A DNA stretch of 64,000 bases from a bacterium (GTDB lineage Bacteria; Actinomycetota; Acidimicrobiia; Spongiisociales; UBA5794), in NCBI GenBank assembly GCA_024228555.1, contig JAAETI010000519.1:1-64000 (forward strand), read 5' to 3'. Made by a program: the position numbers and the translations under genes. Below the pieces are notes generated by a model. It ran no database searches. It saw nothing but the letters and a program-made list of their open reading frames with translations, and was not told the DNA's origin. Positions 42,255 to 50,226 of the stretch are shown here, piece after piece. Position 1 is the first letter of the stretch. The number at the start of each line of letters is the position of its first letter.

Positions 42255-44177
42255 TTAGTGGTGGTCGTCTTCAATTTGAGTCGACCCATGGTCGGTCGGG
42301 TTGCGCAGTTCGCTCAGCCTTTCTAGCTGGGCGAGCAGATGCGAGTCGGCTGCGATTTCCTCCATCGTATGGCGGTGCCGCGCCCGCCAATTGGGCCGCT
42401 CGGCGTCGGTTCCCGGCACGTTCTGGCGGCGCGGTTCCTCCCAGAGGTCGTCGATGTTGATGATCGCAATCGCCGCATCCGAGGTGGCCATCCAGCCCAT
42501 GATGGCATCGCGTGTGTCGGCGCGTCCGGAGCTGCCCAGAACCTCCTCGAGGTAGGCAATGGTGTCACGACGATGCTGGCGAGCCACATCGCCCCGACCG
42601 TCGGTGTAGACGCCGAGATCCTCGCCATCATCAATGTCGATCTCTGACCACCATGCCGCAAACGGGGGCGTGTCGTGGGTACTGAGGGCGATGAGTTCGT
42701 CGCTCGCCGGCGGGTTCAGACCATCCTGGGCGACCTTCATTCCCATGAGTTTGTGCCGGTCGAGAGCCTCGCTGATCGCTGGTGGGACCGTACCCATGTT
42801 TTCTCCAACGACGGCCGCTCCAGCCCGGACCGACTCGAGACAGATGATTGCGAACATCTCTTCGGTGGGCTGCATGACGTAGGCACCATCAGTCGATGTG
42901 AGTCCGTGGGGCACCCACCAGGTGCGGTGGAGTCCCATAACATGGTCGATCCGGAGGAGACCGGCGACCGACAGTTGATGACGAACCGCTTTGACGAAAG
43001 CCCGGTGTCCGTCGCGGCGCGACTGTGCCGGAATTGTTGCGGGGAGCCCCCAGTCCTGACCGCCAAGGAACAGCGAATCGGGAGGAGCACCAACGCTGGC
43101 AGGTGCGTAGAGATCGGGCTGCTCCCAGATGTCGAAGCCATCGGGATGACAACCAATGGGTAGATCCAGATAGAGGTATTGGCCGCGGTCACGGAGACGG
43201 TTGCCCAAGCCGGCGAGTTGTTCGGTGGCCAGCCATTGTGTCGTCAGGTGGTAGTTGACCCGATCGGGGAGGGGTCGGGCGTCGTCCGGCCAAATTCGCC
43301 AGTTACGCCCGTAGCGATCGCCGGTCGCACGGAATGTCGCGTACCTGGTGACTTCGGGCTGGGTCACTGCGAAGATTTCAATCTGGTTCTTGATATGGGG
43401 CATTTGCTGTGCAGCGGTGGCGTACTCGGCAAGAGCCCCGCGGATTGATTGTCCTACGGCTTCGTAGTTGACCCACAGAGGATTATCGCCGGAGGTGGGG
43501 ACATCCCCCGACCACCCTGGAGCAGCCGTGATATCGATGAGCAGCTCGTTCCAGGCACGGCGTGACGCGGGTGAGTACGGAGATGGTTGGTCAGGGAAGG
43601 TGGCGACAAGCGGCAGAGTGCCAACGACGTCCACCCCGGCGATGAGTGCCGCATCTGCAAGCTGTCCGAGGTGGCCGTAGTTGCCGATACCGGTGTCGAA
43701 GCTACTCGACCGCATCGAGTAGACAGGAGCGAGGACGCCCAGCCTGCGTTCCCCCCAGGGATATGCCTCGCTTGGAGCGGAAATGATCAGGGTCTTCTGA
43801 TCAACGCCTTCGATGTGGAGCTCGTGGTAGCCGAAGGGCAGAGTCGTCGTGATGAGCAGCCAGCGATCGCCGATGGTGATCGGCAACTCGTTACCCGCTT
43901 CGGTGACCAGGTACGCCGACCGAGGATGGCGGGCGATTGGGATCTCGGGGAGATGCCCATCCCAGGCAACGAAGACCGGTTCGATGATGGGCTGCTCATT
44001 GGCCAGGTCAGCCCGAGCCGCGTCGACCTCGGCTACCGAGGTCAAGCGTCGACCGGTCAATGCTTCGAGGGTCGCCAACAGATTGTCGACCGTTACGTGC
44101 TGAGGATTGCCCCAAACGTCGACCCACTCTGTGAGGACTCCTGCCGACGCTGCAAGGCTATGAATTGATGATTCGAT
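42255..44177 (-). CDS. malQ: 4-alpha-glucanotransferase (amylomaltase) with non-canonical start
   Basis: The GH77 enzyme has Asp-Leu-Pro-Ile-Gly-Cys, Leu-Arg-Ile-Asp-His-Val-Met-Gly-Leu with the catalytic Asp, Val-Val-Gly-Glu-Asn-Met-Gly-Thr with the acid/base Glu, and Ser-Thr-His-Asp-Thr-Pro-Pro. The first ATG/GTG/TTG in frame is the TTG at 44078. However, about 30 codons upstream still encode family-like sequence (Leu-Ala-Ala-Ser-Ala-Gly-Val, Thr-Glu-Trp-Val-Asp-Val-Trp-Gly). No usual start codon precedes these before an in-frame TAA. I therefore place the start at ATC 44177 behind AAGAGAAG, with ATT at 44165 as the alternative. It rearranges maltodextrins and heads the malQ-glgP-glgX-glgA operon. 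Confidence 0.85.
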   Translation of the reverse strand: MESSIHSLAASAGVLTEWVDVWGNPQHVTVDNLLATLEALTGRRLTSVAEVDAARADLANEQPIIEPVFVAWDGHLPEIPIARHPRSAYLVTEAGNELPITIGDRWLLITTTLPFGYHELHIEGVDQKTLIISAPSEAYPWGERRLGVLAPVYSMRSSSFDTGIGNYGHLGQLADAALIAGVDVVGTLPLVATFPDQPSPYSPASRRAWNELLIDITAAPGWSGDVPTSGDNPLWVNYEAVGQSIRGALAEYATAAQQMPHIKNQIEIFAVTQPEVTRYATFRATGDRYGRNWRIWPDDARPLPDRVNYHLTTQWLATEQLAGLGNRLRDRGQYLYLDLPIGCHPDGFDIWEQPDLYAPASVGAPPDSLFLGGQDWGLPATIPAQSRRDGHRAFVKAVRHQLSVAGLLRIDHVMGLHRTWWVPHGLTSTDGAYVMQPTEEMFAIICLESVRAGAAVVGENMGTVPPAISEALDRHKLMGMKVAQDGLNPPASDELIALSTHDTPPFAAWWSEIDIDDGEDLGVYTDGRGDVARQHRRDTIAYLEEVLGSSGRADTRDAIMGWMATSDAAIAIINIDDLWEEPRRQNVPGTDAERPNWRARHRHTMEEIAADSHLLAQLERLSELRNPTDHGSTQIEDDHH

Positions 44178-44265
44178 GGCGTACTTCTCTTGAGATCGAC
44201 CGGGACAGGGTGATTATTGCCGGTAATGCGTCGTCAGAAAAGGTGGGGTCTGGGAGAATGAGCTG

Positions 44266-44958
44266 ATGTGTGGAAGATTTGTTCAATCCCATGACGCCAG
44301 TTTTTATGCAGATGCCTTCCAAGTCGAGACGATCAGAGCCGACACTCTGCCGGCTTCGTACAACGTCGCCCCTACCGACTCGGTGTACGCCGTTGCCGAG
44401 CATGAGGGAACACGATTGCTCGGCTCATTTCGGTGGGGGTTGATTCCATGGTGGGCGAAGGATCGCAAGATTGCGGCGCGCAACATCAACGCGAGGTCTG
44501 AGACAGCAGCGGAGAAGCCCGCATTTCGCGACTCCTTTGTGAAGCGACGTTGTCTCATTCCTGCGGATGGTTTTTATGAGTGGCAGCGGCTGCCGAAGGG
44601 CAAGTTGCCGCACTACATTTATAGGGCCGACAAGCAACCGCTGGCCTTGGCCGGTCTGTGGTCAAGCTGGAAGGATCCTGAAACGGGAGATCGACTTAGG
44701 ACCTGCACCATCCTTACCGGCGAGCCAAATGACCTCGTGGCGGACATCCACGATCGGATGCCCGTGGTCCTTCCCAAGGAGTATTGGTCCGACTGGCTCG
44801 ACCGAAGCAACGATGACCGAGGAGCTCTCCAGAAGATGATGACCGTCTTGCCGGCGGCGGCGATGGCTGAGCACCCGGTCGCCACTTTGGTGAACAAGGT
44901 GAGCAACAATTATCCGGAGTGTGTTGCCCCGCTCGATACAGGTGCAGTTGACCAGTAG
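44266..44958 (+). CDS. SRAP-domain abasic-site protein (YedK/HMCES type)
   Basis: The 230-residue protein matches the SRAP family, whose N-terminal Cys forms a thiazolidine crosslink with abasic sites in single-stranded DNA. Cys2 (exposed after Met removal) is followed by Gly-Arg-Phe. Asn75 lies in Asn-Ile-Asn-Ala-Arg-Ser-Glu, Glu105 in Gly-Phe-Tyr-Glu-Trp, and His162 in Ile-His-Asp-Arg-Met-Pro. All catalytic positions are present. GGGAG precedes the ATG. Confidence 0.93.
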   Translation: MCGRFVQSHDASFYADAFQVETIRADTLPASYNVAPTDSVYAVAEHEGTRLLGSFRWGLIPWWAKDRKIAARNINARSETAAEKPAFRDSFVKRRCLIPADGFYEWQRLPKGKLPHYIYRADKQPLALAGLWSSWKDPETGDRLRTCTILTGEPNDLVADIHDRMPVVLPKEYWSDWLDRSNDDRGALQKMMTVLPAAAMAEHPVATLVNKVSNNYPECVAPLDTGAVDQ

Positions 44959-45024
44959 ACATCCGACTTGATGTCGGTCACGCCTGGCGGCAATCTGCTG
45001 CAAGCTAGCTTCCCGGGAATCCCA

Positions 45025-45504
45025 ATGTCTGCGGCCCGATCGATGTCAACCAACACTGATGCAGCTTCGCTCCACGCTGTCATCGACGCTGAGCCGGCCC
45101 AGATCATGTCGAACCCAGTCGGGCGTGCGGTCTACGTTGTCCTTGGCTTTGTGTGTCTTGGGCTGGGTATCGCCGGATACATCGTCCCTCTGCTTCCCGG
45201 CACCGTGTTCCTGCTGCTCGCGACGTATTTCTTCTTCAAGTCGAGTGAGCGCATGTACAACTGGGTGCTCAACAACCGTCAGTTCGGCCACGTCATTCGT
45301 GCCTATCGCGCTGGCTACGGCATTCCCCGTCGCATCAAGGCATACGCGATCGCCCTCATCGTGGTCAGCATGGGTGTCTCGATTGCCGTTGCGACCGATA
45401 CAGTCGCGATCCGGCTGCTGCTGGTCGCGATCGGTGTGGCAGTCTCCACATTCATCCTCACCCGCCCCACCACCGAAACCGTCCTGGCGAGTTCCCAGGA
45501 CTGA
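45025..45504 (+). CDS. DUF454 (YbaN-like) inner-membrane protein
   Basis: The 159-residue product has a soluble N-terminus. A DUF454 core follows: a hydrophobic helix with Gly-Phe-Val-Cys-Leu-Gly-Leu-Gly, then Pro-Leu-Leu-Pro-Gly-Thr-Val-Phe-Leu-Leu-Leu-Ala, then Phe-Phe-Phe-Lys-Ser-Ser-Glu-Arg and two more helices. The ATG at 45025 follows CGGGAA; a TTG at 44968 and an ATG at 45043 are alternatives. The function of the family is unknown. Confidence 0.75.
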   Translation: MSAARSMSTNTDAASLHAVIDAEPAQIMSNPVGRAVYVVLGFVCLGLGIAGYIVPLLPGTVFLLLATYFFFKSSERMYNWVLNNRQFGHVIRAYRAGYGIPRRIKAYAIALIVVSMGVSIAVATDTVAIRLLLVAIGVAVSTFILTRPTTETVLASSQD

Positions 45505-45560
45505 ACGACGGTTTCGGTACTTGCGTCTTGATCCCCCTCGTACGAGCTGCGCAAGCAGGC

Positions 45561-46496
45561 CTACTCGGTGTCCTCGGGGTGGTCTTCTTCTAGGCGCCGG
45601 CGGAGACCGCTGCCGCGGCGTTGGTAGATGGTGTTGCCGGGGGCGACTACGAAATGTTCGTTGGGAAGGGTGTGATTCGGCTCAGCGGTGGTGTCGGTCA
45701 GGTCAACGGTCAGCCCTTGCTGGGTCAAGCGGACGACCTCGGGTTCTGCAGGTGACTCCTCGAGGATGTCATCCAAGCCCGTCGTCTCGAGGGAGATCAT
45801 CGAAGACACGATTTCTGTCTGCTCGAGTGTGGATTCGGCGAGATGGCGGAACTGCCCTTCGATGCCGGCAATCGCGGACCGCAACTGTCCGATGCGTTGT
45901 TCGAGGCTGGCGTGCTCGCGGCGGGCCCGGCCGAGGATCGCTCCGGCCTCGTGGCGCGCATCTTCGACGATCCTGCGTGCGTCGAGTTCGGCGGACTGGA
46001 CCAATGCTGCCCCTTCTGTTCGTTTGCCGGCCCGGAATTCGTTTGTCTCGCGCAAGACCCTGGCACGCAGTGCCTTGACTTCTGCCAAAGCAGCAGTGAT
46101 CAGCGCTTCCGTGCGGGCATTGCGTCGCGACAGCAACTCGGCCGCATCAGTCTGAGCCGAGGTCTTGATTGTGGTGGCGTCCGCTTCGGCGGCGGCGATC
46201 TCGGCGGTGGCTTGGATCCGGGCCTGCTCGAGTTGAGCGACGGCAGCTGCATGGAGCTGTTCGCTGGCTGCCTCGGCATCGTCGAGGGCCTTGGTGCGAG
46301 CGATGCGCACTTCATCGAGGTCGGTGATCTGGGAGGTCAGGTCGTGCGTCGATTCGGCAAGCTCAGCATCTTGCTCCTCGTACTTGCGCAGCGTGGAAAC
46401 GAGGCGTTTGATCACGGCGTCGACCTCGGCTTGGTCGTATCCACGACGGCGTGCGACCAGGAAGTGGTGACCCTCTATAGATGATGAGTGGATCAT
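45561..46496 (-). CDS. DivIVA-like coiled-coil protein
   Basis: The 311 residues start with a DivIVA-type N-terminus (Phe-Leu-Val-Ala-Arg-Arg-Arg-Gly-Tyr-Asp-Gln-Ala-Glu-Val-Asp-Ala-Val-Ile). About 200 residues of Ala/Glu/Arg-rich coiled coil follow (about 35-240), and the C-terminal tail is Pro/acidic and ends in a basic patch. Such proteins scaffold cell-pole or septum growth in actinobacteria. The usual DivIVA gene neighbours (ftsZ, sepF) are absent, so this may be an accessory paralogue. Confidence 0.75.
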   Translation of the reverse strand: MIHSSSIEGHHFLVARRRGYDQAEVDAVIKRLVSTLRKYEEQDAELAESTHDLTSQITDLDEVRIARTKALDDAEAASEQLHAAAVAQLEQARIQATAEIAAAEADATTIKTSAQTDAAELLSRRNARTEALITAALAEVKALRARVLRETNEFRAGKRTEGAALVQSAELDARRIVEDARHEAGAILGRARREHASLEQRIGQLRSAIAGIEGQFRHLAESTLEQTEIVSSMISLETTGLDDILEESPAEPEVVRLTQQGLTVDLTDTTAEPNHTLPNEHFVVAPGNTIYQRRGSGLRRRLEEDHPEDTE

Positions 46497-46862
46497 CGTT
46501 CATGCCTCCCTGTGTTGTTGTCGTCGGCGACCGGGTGTCCGCCGGTGCAACCCGGCGCGGGCGGCCGCTGAGTCGAGTATCACAGGGCGCGAAAAGGCGC
46601 GCAAGTGCGGTCTTTCCCGCTGCCGCCTATGTCGAGGTGCCACGGTGCTTGCTGGTGACTAGTCCTGTTGATGACGGTTGGAATGTTGCGCAAGTTCTTC
46701 CAGACCTTGCCGATACGTTGTGTACGGGTGCTGGACAGTGCTCTGCAGGAGAACCTGTCGAGGATTTCAGCGGAGGTGCGTTCCACCCCCGCTTGAGGTT
46801 TGAAACGGTCGGCCGTTACTAGCAACCTGGTACCGGGTGATCCACCGGTCGTTTCCAATCCT

Positions 46863-46896
46863 CGATGAGACCCGCCTTTCGAGGCGGGTCTCATCG
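46863..46896 (+). terminator. Perfect 14-bp hairpin, probable terminator of an unannotated transcript
   Basis: CGATGAGACCCGCC (46863-46876) and GGCGGGTCTCATCG (46883-46896) pair without mismatch around TTTCGA. No long T-run follows (CGTT). It lies upstream of the HTH-clpS operon promoter and would separate it from whatever is transcribed before. Confidence 0.55.
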
Positions 46897-46936
46897 CGTT
46901 CGGAGGTCCCTGCGGTGGTGGTATCACCGGCTCTGC

Positions 46937-46965
46937 TTGCTGAGTGGCTCCGTCTCTCATAGCCT
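46937..46965 (+). promoter_or_regulatory. Promoter of the HTH-clpS-DUF2017 operon
   Basis: TTGCTG (46937-46942), a 17-nt spacer and TAGCCT (46960-46965) form a sigma70-like promoter. The ATG at 46975 lies 9 nt after the -10 element, so the mRNA is predicted to be leaderless or nearly so. Confidence 0.55.
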
Positions 46966-46974
46966 GTGGCCGCA

Positions 46975-47190
46975 ATGGACAGGATCATCGTTGACATCGA
47001 CAAGAGCTGGCTATCGGTCTCCGACATCTGCGAGTACATGGATGTCTCGCCGTTTGTGGTCACCGGCCAACTTCGCACGGGAGGACTGCCTGCTGTGAAG
47101 TTCGGGCGAGAGTGGCGGGTGGCTCGTCAAGATTTTGAGGACTGGATCAACGCTCAACGGATGATTGCGGAGCAGGAGCCGTCCGGATGA
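46975..47190 (+). CDS. Excisionase-family helix-turn-helix protein
   Basis: The 71 residues form a single MerR/excisionase-type winged HTH: [14 protein letters not shown], then [10 protein letters not shown] and Asp-Phe-Glu-Asp-Trp-Ile. A GTG at 46966 is in frame, but the promoter placement favours the ATG at 46975. It overlaps clpS by 4 nt and may regulate the operon; no phage genes are near. Confidence 0.75.
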   Translation: MDRIIVDIDKSWLSVSDICEYMDVSPFVVTGQLRTGGLPAVKFGREWRVARQDFEDWINAQRMIAEQEPSG

Positions 47191-47474
47191 CCACTGCGCC
47201 CGTTGAACTCGATCTCCCGGATGCGAAGGACAAGACGGACTACATCCCGGTCTGGGATGTAGTGGTGTGGGACGATCCGGTAAACCTCATGAGCTACGTC
47301 GTTTGGGTTTTTCGCAGCCTCTTTGGGTACGACGCCACCAAGGCGACGAAGCTCATGCTGCAAGTTCACAACGATGGTCGTGCGGTCGTGGACAGTGGCC
47401 CCCGCGAGCATGCCGAGATGAGTGCGTTCCGGCTCCACCACCATGGGCTGTGGGCAACGTTGGAGAAACGATGA
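47187..47474 (+). CDS. clpS: ATP-dependent Clp protease adaptor ClpS
   Basis: ClpS delivers N-degron substrates to ClpAP or ClpCP. The 95-residue protein has the ClpS core: [13 protein letters not shown], Tyr-Val-Val-Trp-Val-Phe, His-Asn-Asp-Gly-Arg-Ala-Val-Val and Glu-His-Ala-Glu. The Asp-Asp-Pro-Val-Asn segment belongs to the N-degron pocket. It overlaps both neighbours by 4 nt. Confidence 0.92.
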   Translation: MTTAPVELDLPDAKDKTDYIPVWDVVVWDDPVNLMSYVVWVFRSLFGYDATKATKLMLQVHNDGRAVVDSGPREHAEMSAFRLHHHGLWATLEKR

Positions 47475-47947
47475 GCAGATTCAGGGCGACGGCAGACGGT
47501 GTTGAGGTGCAACTCCTCGACACAGAAATCGCCATTCTCGTGCGATTGAGTGCCGTGGTGCAGGGAGCCGGGGTTGAGAAGGACGACCCGGCGACGGAGC
47601 GGCTTCGTCCAGTGATCTATTCCGACGATACGAAGGCTTCCCGGGAGTTTGATCGACTCGGTGCGAAGGAACGAGTTGAGGTACGGTCCGCCGACAGGGA
47701 GAAGTTCGTCGATGGCCTGAAGAAGGCCGAGGCGGGAGTCTTCACTCTGAGTACCGAGGACACCGCGGCCTGGGCACGAGTTCTTGGCGAGTCCCGGATT
47801 GTGCTCGCGGCCCGCAAAGGCCTCTTTGACAGTGGCTTGCCGGAGGGTCGCCCACAGGATCCTGAGGTGGCACTGGTGATGTTCATTGGTGTGCTGCAGG
47901 AGGAGCTTGTCGGGCAGATGCTGGCGACCATGGAGGACAACAAGTGA
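47471..47947 (+). CDS. DUF2017 family protein
   Basis: The 158-residue product follows clpS with an ATGA overlap, the standard actinobacterial neighbourhood of DUF2017. The sequence is helical and charged, with Glu-Ile-Ala-Ile-Leu-Val-Arg-Leu near the start, Pro-Val-Ile-Tyr-Ser-Asp-Asp, and a terminal helix [15 protein letters not shown]. The constant pairing suggests a link to ClpS-dependent proteolysis, but no activity is known to me. Confidence 0.8.
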   Translation: MSRFRATADGVEVQLLDTEIAILVRLSAVVQGAGVEKDDPATERLRPVIYSDDTKASREFDRLGAKERVEVRSADREKFVDGLKKAEAGVFTLSTEDTAAWARVLGESRIVLAARKGLFDSGLPEGRPQDPEVALVMFIGVLQEELVGQMLATMEDNK

Positions 47948-48438
47948 GCGACCAACCCGACCCGATGGAGTCCGTTCCGCCCGAGGATCTGACACCGGGT
48001 AAGGAAGTACGCAAGCCCAAGAACCCCGCAAGCACCTTGACGTCGGCACTGGTTGTCTACGTATTCGTCAACCTCTTCTTCGCCTTGCCGCTCGTGATCT
48101 TCCCAGCCACCTACTTCGACTTGATCGGGTTTCATCAGACAGTTGCCAGCCAACTCGCAGGGTTGCGTTGGGTCGGCGCAGTCCTACTCGCTTGGTCGAT
48201 CACGGGGATTGCGGTTTTGGCCCGGCCCGAAGGTCGTGGAGTGTTTGTAACCGCGGGTGCCACCCAGCTCACCTTGGGAGCGCTTGGCTTTCTGTACTCG
48301 TGGTCGATCGATGAGTACCACTGGGACATGTGGTACCAGGCCCTCGCTTCGATCCTGATGACAGCAGGCGCGGTATATCTGTGGTGGGCTCGGCTCAGCG
48401 GTCGCAAGGTCTTGAGTGGCAAGGACATCACCGAGTAG
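47944..48438 (+). CDS. Four-helix membrane protein, last gene of the clpS operon
   Basis: The 164 residues begin with a polar, Pro-rich stretch of about 30. Four hydrophobic segments follow (about 32-57, 66-92, 98-120, 130-150) with Gly-Leu-Arg-Trp-Val-Gly-Ala at the start of the second. The GTG start overlaps the DUF2017 stop (GTGA). I do not recognise the family with certainty. Confidence 0.7.
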   Translation: MSDQPDPMESVPPEDLTPGKEVRKPKNPASTLTSALVVYVFVNLFFALPLVIFPATYFDLIGFHQTVASQLAGLRWVGAVLLAWSITGIAVLARPEGRGVFVTAGATQLTLGALGFLYSWSIDEYHWDMWYQALASILMTAGAVYLWWARLSGRKVLSGKDITE

Positions 48439-48492
48439 CAGAGGTCTTTGCTGCGCCGACTAGGTTAAGTCTCCGTTCTAAGGAGGCTCCCC

Positions 48493-49083
48493 GTGAAGGT
48501 CGCAGCAATGGTGCTCGCCGCTGATGTTGGATCAGGTTTTGCTGGTCCAAAGCATCTCGCGCCGTTACGTGGCTCCACTCTCATCGAACAGGTCGTCGCG
48601 GAAGTCCGAGAGTGGCCTGTCGACGCAGTCATCGTTGTGTTGGGGCCGCATGCCGAGGAGATAGTCGACCGCGCCGACCTTGGTGATGTGATCATCGTCA
48701 TCGATCTCGAATGGAAGGAAGGCGAGGCCGCCGCAGTCCGTGTTGGCATCGACACCCTCTACCGGCTTGATGAGTTCGACGCCGTTGTCCTGACCCATGC
48801 TGATTATCCAGGTACGAGGGCCGATGAAGTCGCTCGTCTGATTGAGCAGCATGCCGAGGGGCACAAGGCCGCGGTCGTTCCGAAGTATCGGTATGCCGTC
48901 GGCTACCCGGCGGTCATAGGGGAGTTGTTGTGGCCCCGTCTCATCAGCATGGAGGGCGCTACAGCGTTTGATCAGATTCTGGCAACTCATCCCGACTGGG
49001 TGGAAGAGGTTTGGTTCGACAGGCTGCCTGCGAAGCGGGTGAAGACCCCAGATGACCTGATCGACATCGAGTCGATTCGCTAG
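48493..49083 (+). CDS. MobA/MocA-like nucleotidyltransferase
   Basis: The 196-residue protein has a GT-A nucleotidyltransferase fold: Met-Val-Leu-Ala-Ala-Asp near the N-terminus, Pro-Lys-His-Leu-Ala-Pro-Leu-Arg-Gly, Glu-Gly-Glu-Ala-Ala-Ala-Val-Arg, and the metal Asp in Val-Val-Leu-Thr-His-Ala-Asp-Tyr-Pro. The Gly-rich loop is degenerate (Asp-Val-Gly-Ser-Gly-Phe-Ala-Gly). The GTG start has a near-perfect ribosome-binding site (AAGGAGG, 6 nt spacing). It may transfer CMP or GMP to a molybdenum cofactor, or a nucleotide to a sugar phosphate; no moco genes are nearby. Confidence 0.75.
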   Translation: MKVAAMVLAADVGSGFAGPKHLAPLRGSTLIEQVVAEVREWPVDAVIVVLGPHAEEIVDRADLGDVIIVIDLEWKEGEAAAVRVGIDTLYRLDEFDAVVLTHADYPGTRADEVARLIEQHAEGHKAAVVPKYRYAVGYPAVIGELLWPRLISMEGATAFDQILATHPDWVEEVWFDRLPAKRVKTPDDLIDIESIR

Positions 49084-49230
49084 CCAGGGCGCTGACTCAA
49101 GATCCGTCATCGTGGTTTTGGCTATCCCGTCTGGCAATCAGTGGTCGAGATTCGGTATTCTCCCGCTGGGTGCTGTCCTGTGGTTGAGGGGCCCGGCGCA
49201 CTGCCGAGCAGTTGATTGGGAAGGACGTGT

Positions 49231-49635
49231 ATGGCTTCGATCGATACGATCGAGGGGATCAGCCACAAGCAGGCAACGAGTCTTCGCAAGGCGAAGATCC
49301 GAACTGTGGAGGCGCTCCTCAAGAAGGGCTCCACGAAAAAGGGAAGGGGCGATGTCGCCGCAGCAACCGGAGTCAGCGAGAAGTTGCTCCTCGAGTGGGT
49401 GAACCGCGCTGACCTCATGCGAGTCCGCGGCGTTGGTGAGGAGTATTCGGATCTCCTCGAAGCGGCAGGTGTCGACACTGTCAAGGAGCTGCGCCGCCGC
49501 AATCCGGGCAACCTGCTTGCTTCGGTGATGGAAGTGAATGCGAAAAAACTCCTGGTGCGCCGGTTGCCGACCGAGGCGATGGTGCAGCGCTGGGTAGAGC
49601 ACGCTGGCGAGCTCGACCCCGTCGTCAAGTACTAG
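49231..49635 (+). CDS. DUF4332 helix-hairpin-helix protein
   Basis: The 134 residues contain two helix-hairpin-helix-like units: Ile-Glu-Gly-Ile-Ser-His-Lys-Gln-Ala-Thr-Ser-Leu near the start, and Val-Arg-Gly-Val-Gly-Glu-Glu-Tyr-Ser-Asp-Leu-Leu-Glu-Ala-Ala-Gly-Val. This is the layout of DUF4332, which may bind DNA. GGAAGGA precedes the ATG at 49231. A strong terminator follows. Confidence 0.8.
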   Translation: MASIDTIEGISHKQATSLRKAKIRTVEALLKKGSTKKGRGDVAAATGVSEKLLLEWVNRADLMRVRGVGEEYSDLLEAAGVDTVKELRRRNPGNLLASVMEVNAKKLLVRRLPTEAMVQRWVEHAGELDPVVKY

Positions 49636-49644
49636 AGAACAAGC

Positions 49645-49676
49645 GAAACCCCCCGGCGATGCCGGGGGGTTTCTTT
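49645..49676. terminator. Bidirectional intrinsic terminator
   Basis: GAAACCCCCCGGC and GCCGGGGGGTTTC form a perfect 13-bp stem around GAT. TTT follows on the plus strand and the stem starts with an A-rich stretch for the minus strand. It lies between the convergent DUF4332 and histone-like genes. Confidence 0.9.
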
Positions 49677-49762
49677 GTGGCCGGAGAAGCGAAGCAGGAA
49701 GGGAGGGAGAGCTTCGTCAGCCTTCAAAGAAGACTGGTGTCTTCCTCGGCCAATGCTCGTAG

Positions 49763-50224
49763 CTACTTGCTAGCAGTCGCCTTGGCCGGGGCCTTCTTGG
49801 CGGGGGCCTTCTTGGCCGTTGCCTTGGTGGCGGGAGTCTTCTTGGCTGCTGCAGTCTTCTTGGCGGGAGTCTTCTTGGCTGCTGCAGTCTTCTTGGCGGG
49901 GGCCTTCTTGGCGGCTTCTTCTGAGGCCGGGATGAAGGACTCACGCCAGTTGTTCAGCGTGTTCTCGAGCTGATCACGCAACTGCTCGACACGGTCTTGG
50001 ACTTTGTCGATGTTCATGCGGTGCTCGAGCTCTTCAACGACGTTGCGGTCCTTGATCTGCTTGGTGACCTTCTTGCCTTCTTTGGCGTAAGAATCGATAT
50101 GGTCCTGGGCTCCCGACACCATCTTGGTGCTGTAGTCCTTCACCTTGCGGGCGACCACCACGGGGGCGCCGACAGCCACGAAAGCGGTCTTCTGCGCCAT
50201 CTTCTTCTGGTTCTCGAAGTCCAT
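49763..50224 (-). CDS. Histone H1/HbhA-like protein with Lys-Ala-Pro repeat tail
   Basis: The 153-residue protein has a helical, charged N-terminal part (about 1-100; Val-Val-Glu-Glu-Leu-Glu-His-Arg then Val-Gln-Asp-Arg-Val-Glu-Gln-Leu-Arg-Asp-Gln-Leu). The tail of about 48 residues is almost entirely Lys, Ala, Pro and Thr in (Ala-Lys-Lys-Thr/Ala-Pro) repeats. At DNA level a 33-bp unit is repeated in tandem (49829-49861 and 49862-49894). Such tails bind DNA or polyanions (HupB/histone H1-like, or heparin-binding HbhA). GAGGAG overlaps the stop of the XRE regulator gene just upstream, so the two are translated from one message. Confidence 0.75.
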   Translation of the reverse strand: MDFENQKKMAQKTAFVAVGAPVVVARKVKDYSTKMVSGAQDHIDSYAKEGKKVTKQIKDRNVVEELEHRMNIDKVQDRVEQLRDQLENTLNNWRESFIPASEEAAKKAPAKKTAAAKKTPAKKTAAAKKTPATKATAKKAPAKKAPAKATASK

Positions 50225-50226
50225 TG

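Larger units (their letters stand above)
46497..46974 (+). other. Intergenic region of about 480 nt with a possible short transcript
   Basis: No gene of normal size is supported here. The plus strand holds a 41-codon ORF at 46671-46796, with Leu-Arg-Lys-Phe-Phe-Gln-Thr-Leu-Pro near its start but no clear ribosome-binding site. About 65 nt further on is the perfect hairpin at 46863-46896, then the promoter of the HTH-clpS operon. I see no match to tmRNA, RNase P, SRP or 6S RNA cores. Confidence 0.3.

Noticed and set aside
45059-46078. 339-codon plus-strand frame overlapping the DUF454 and DivIVA-like genes
   Set aside because: It is Arg/Ser/Pro-rich shadow sequence spanning two well-supported genes on both strands.
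49800-49920. Tandem repeats possibly a CRISPR or minisatellite
   Set aside because: The 33-bp units encode the Lys-Ala-Pro tail of the histone-like protein in frame; there are no spacers.
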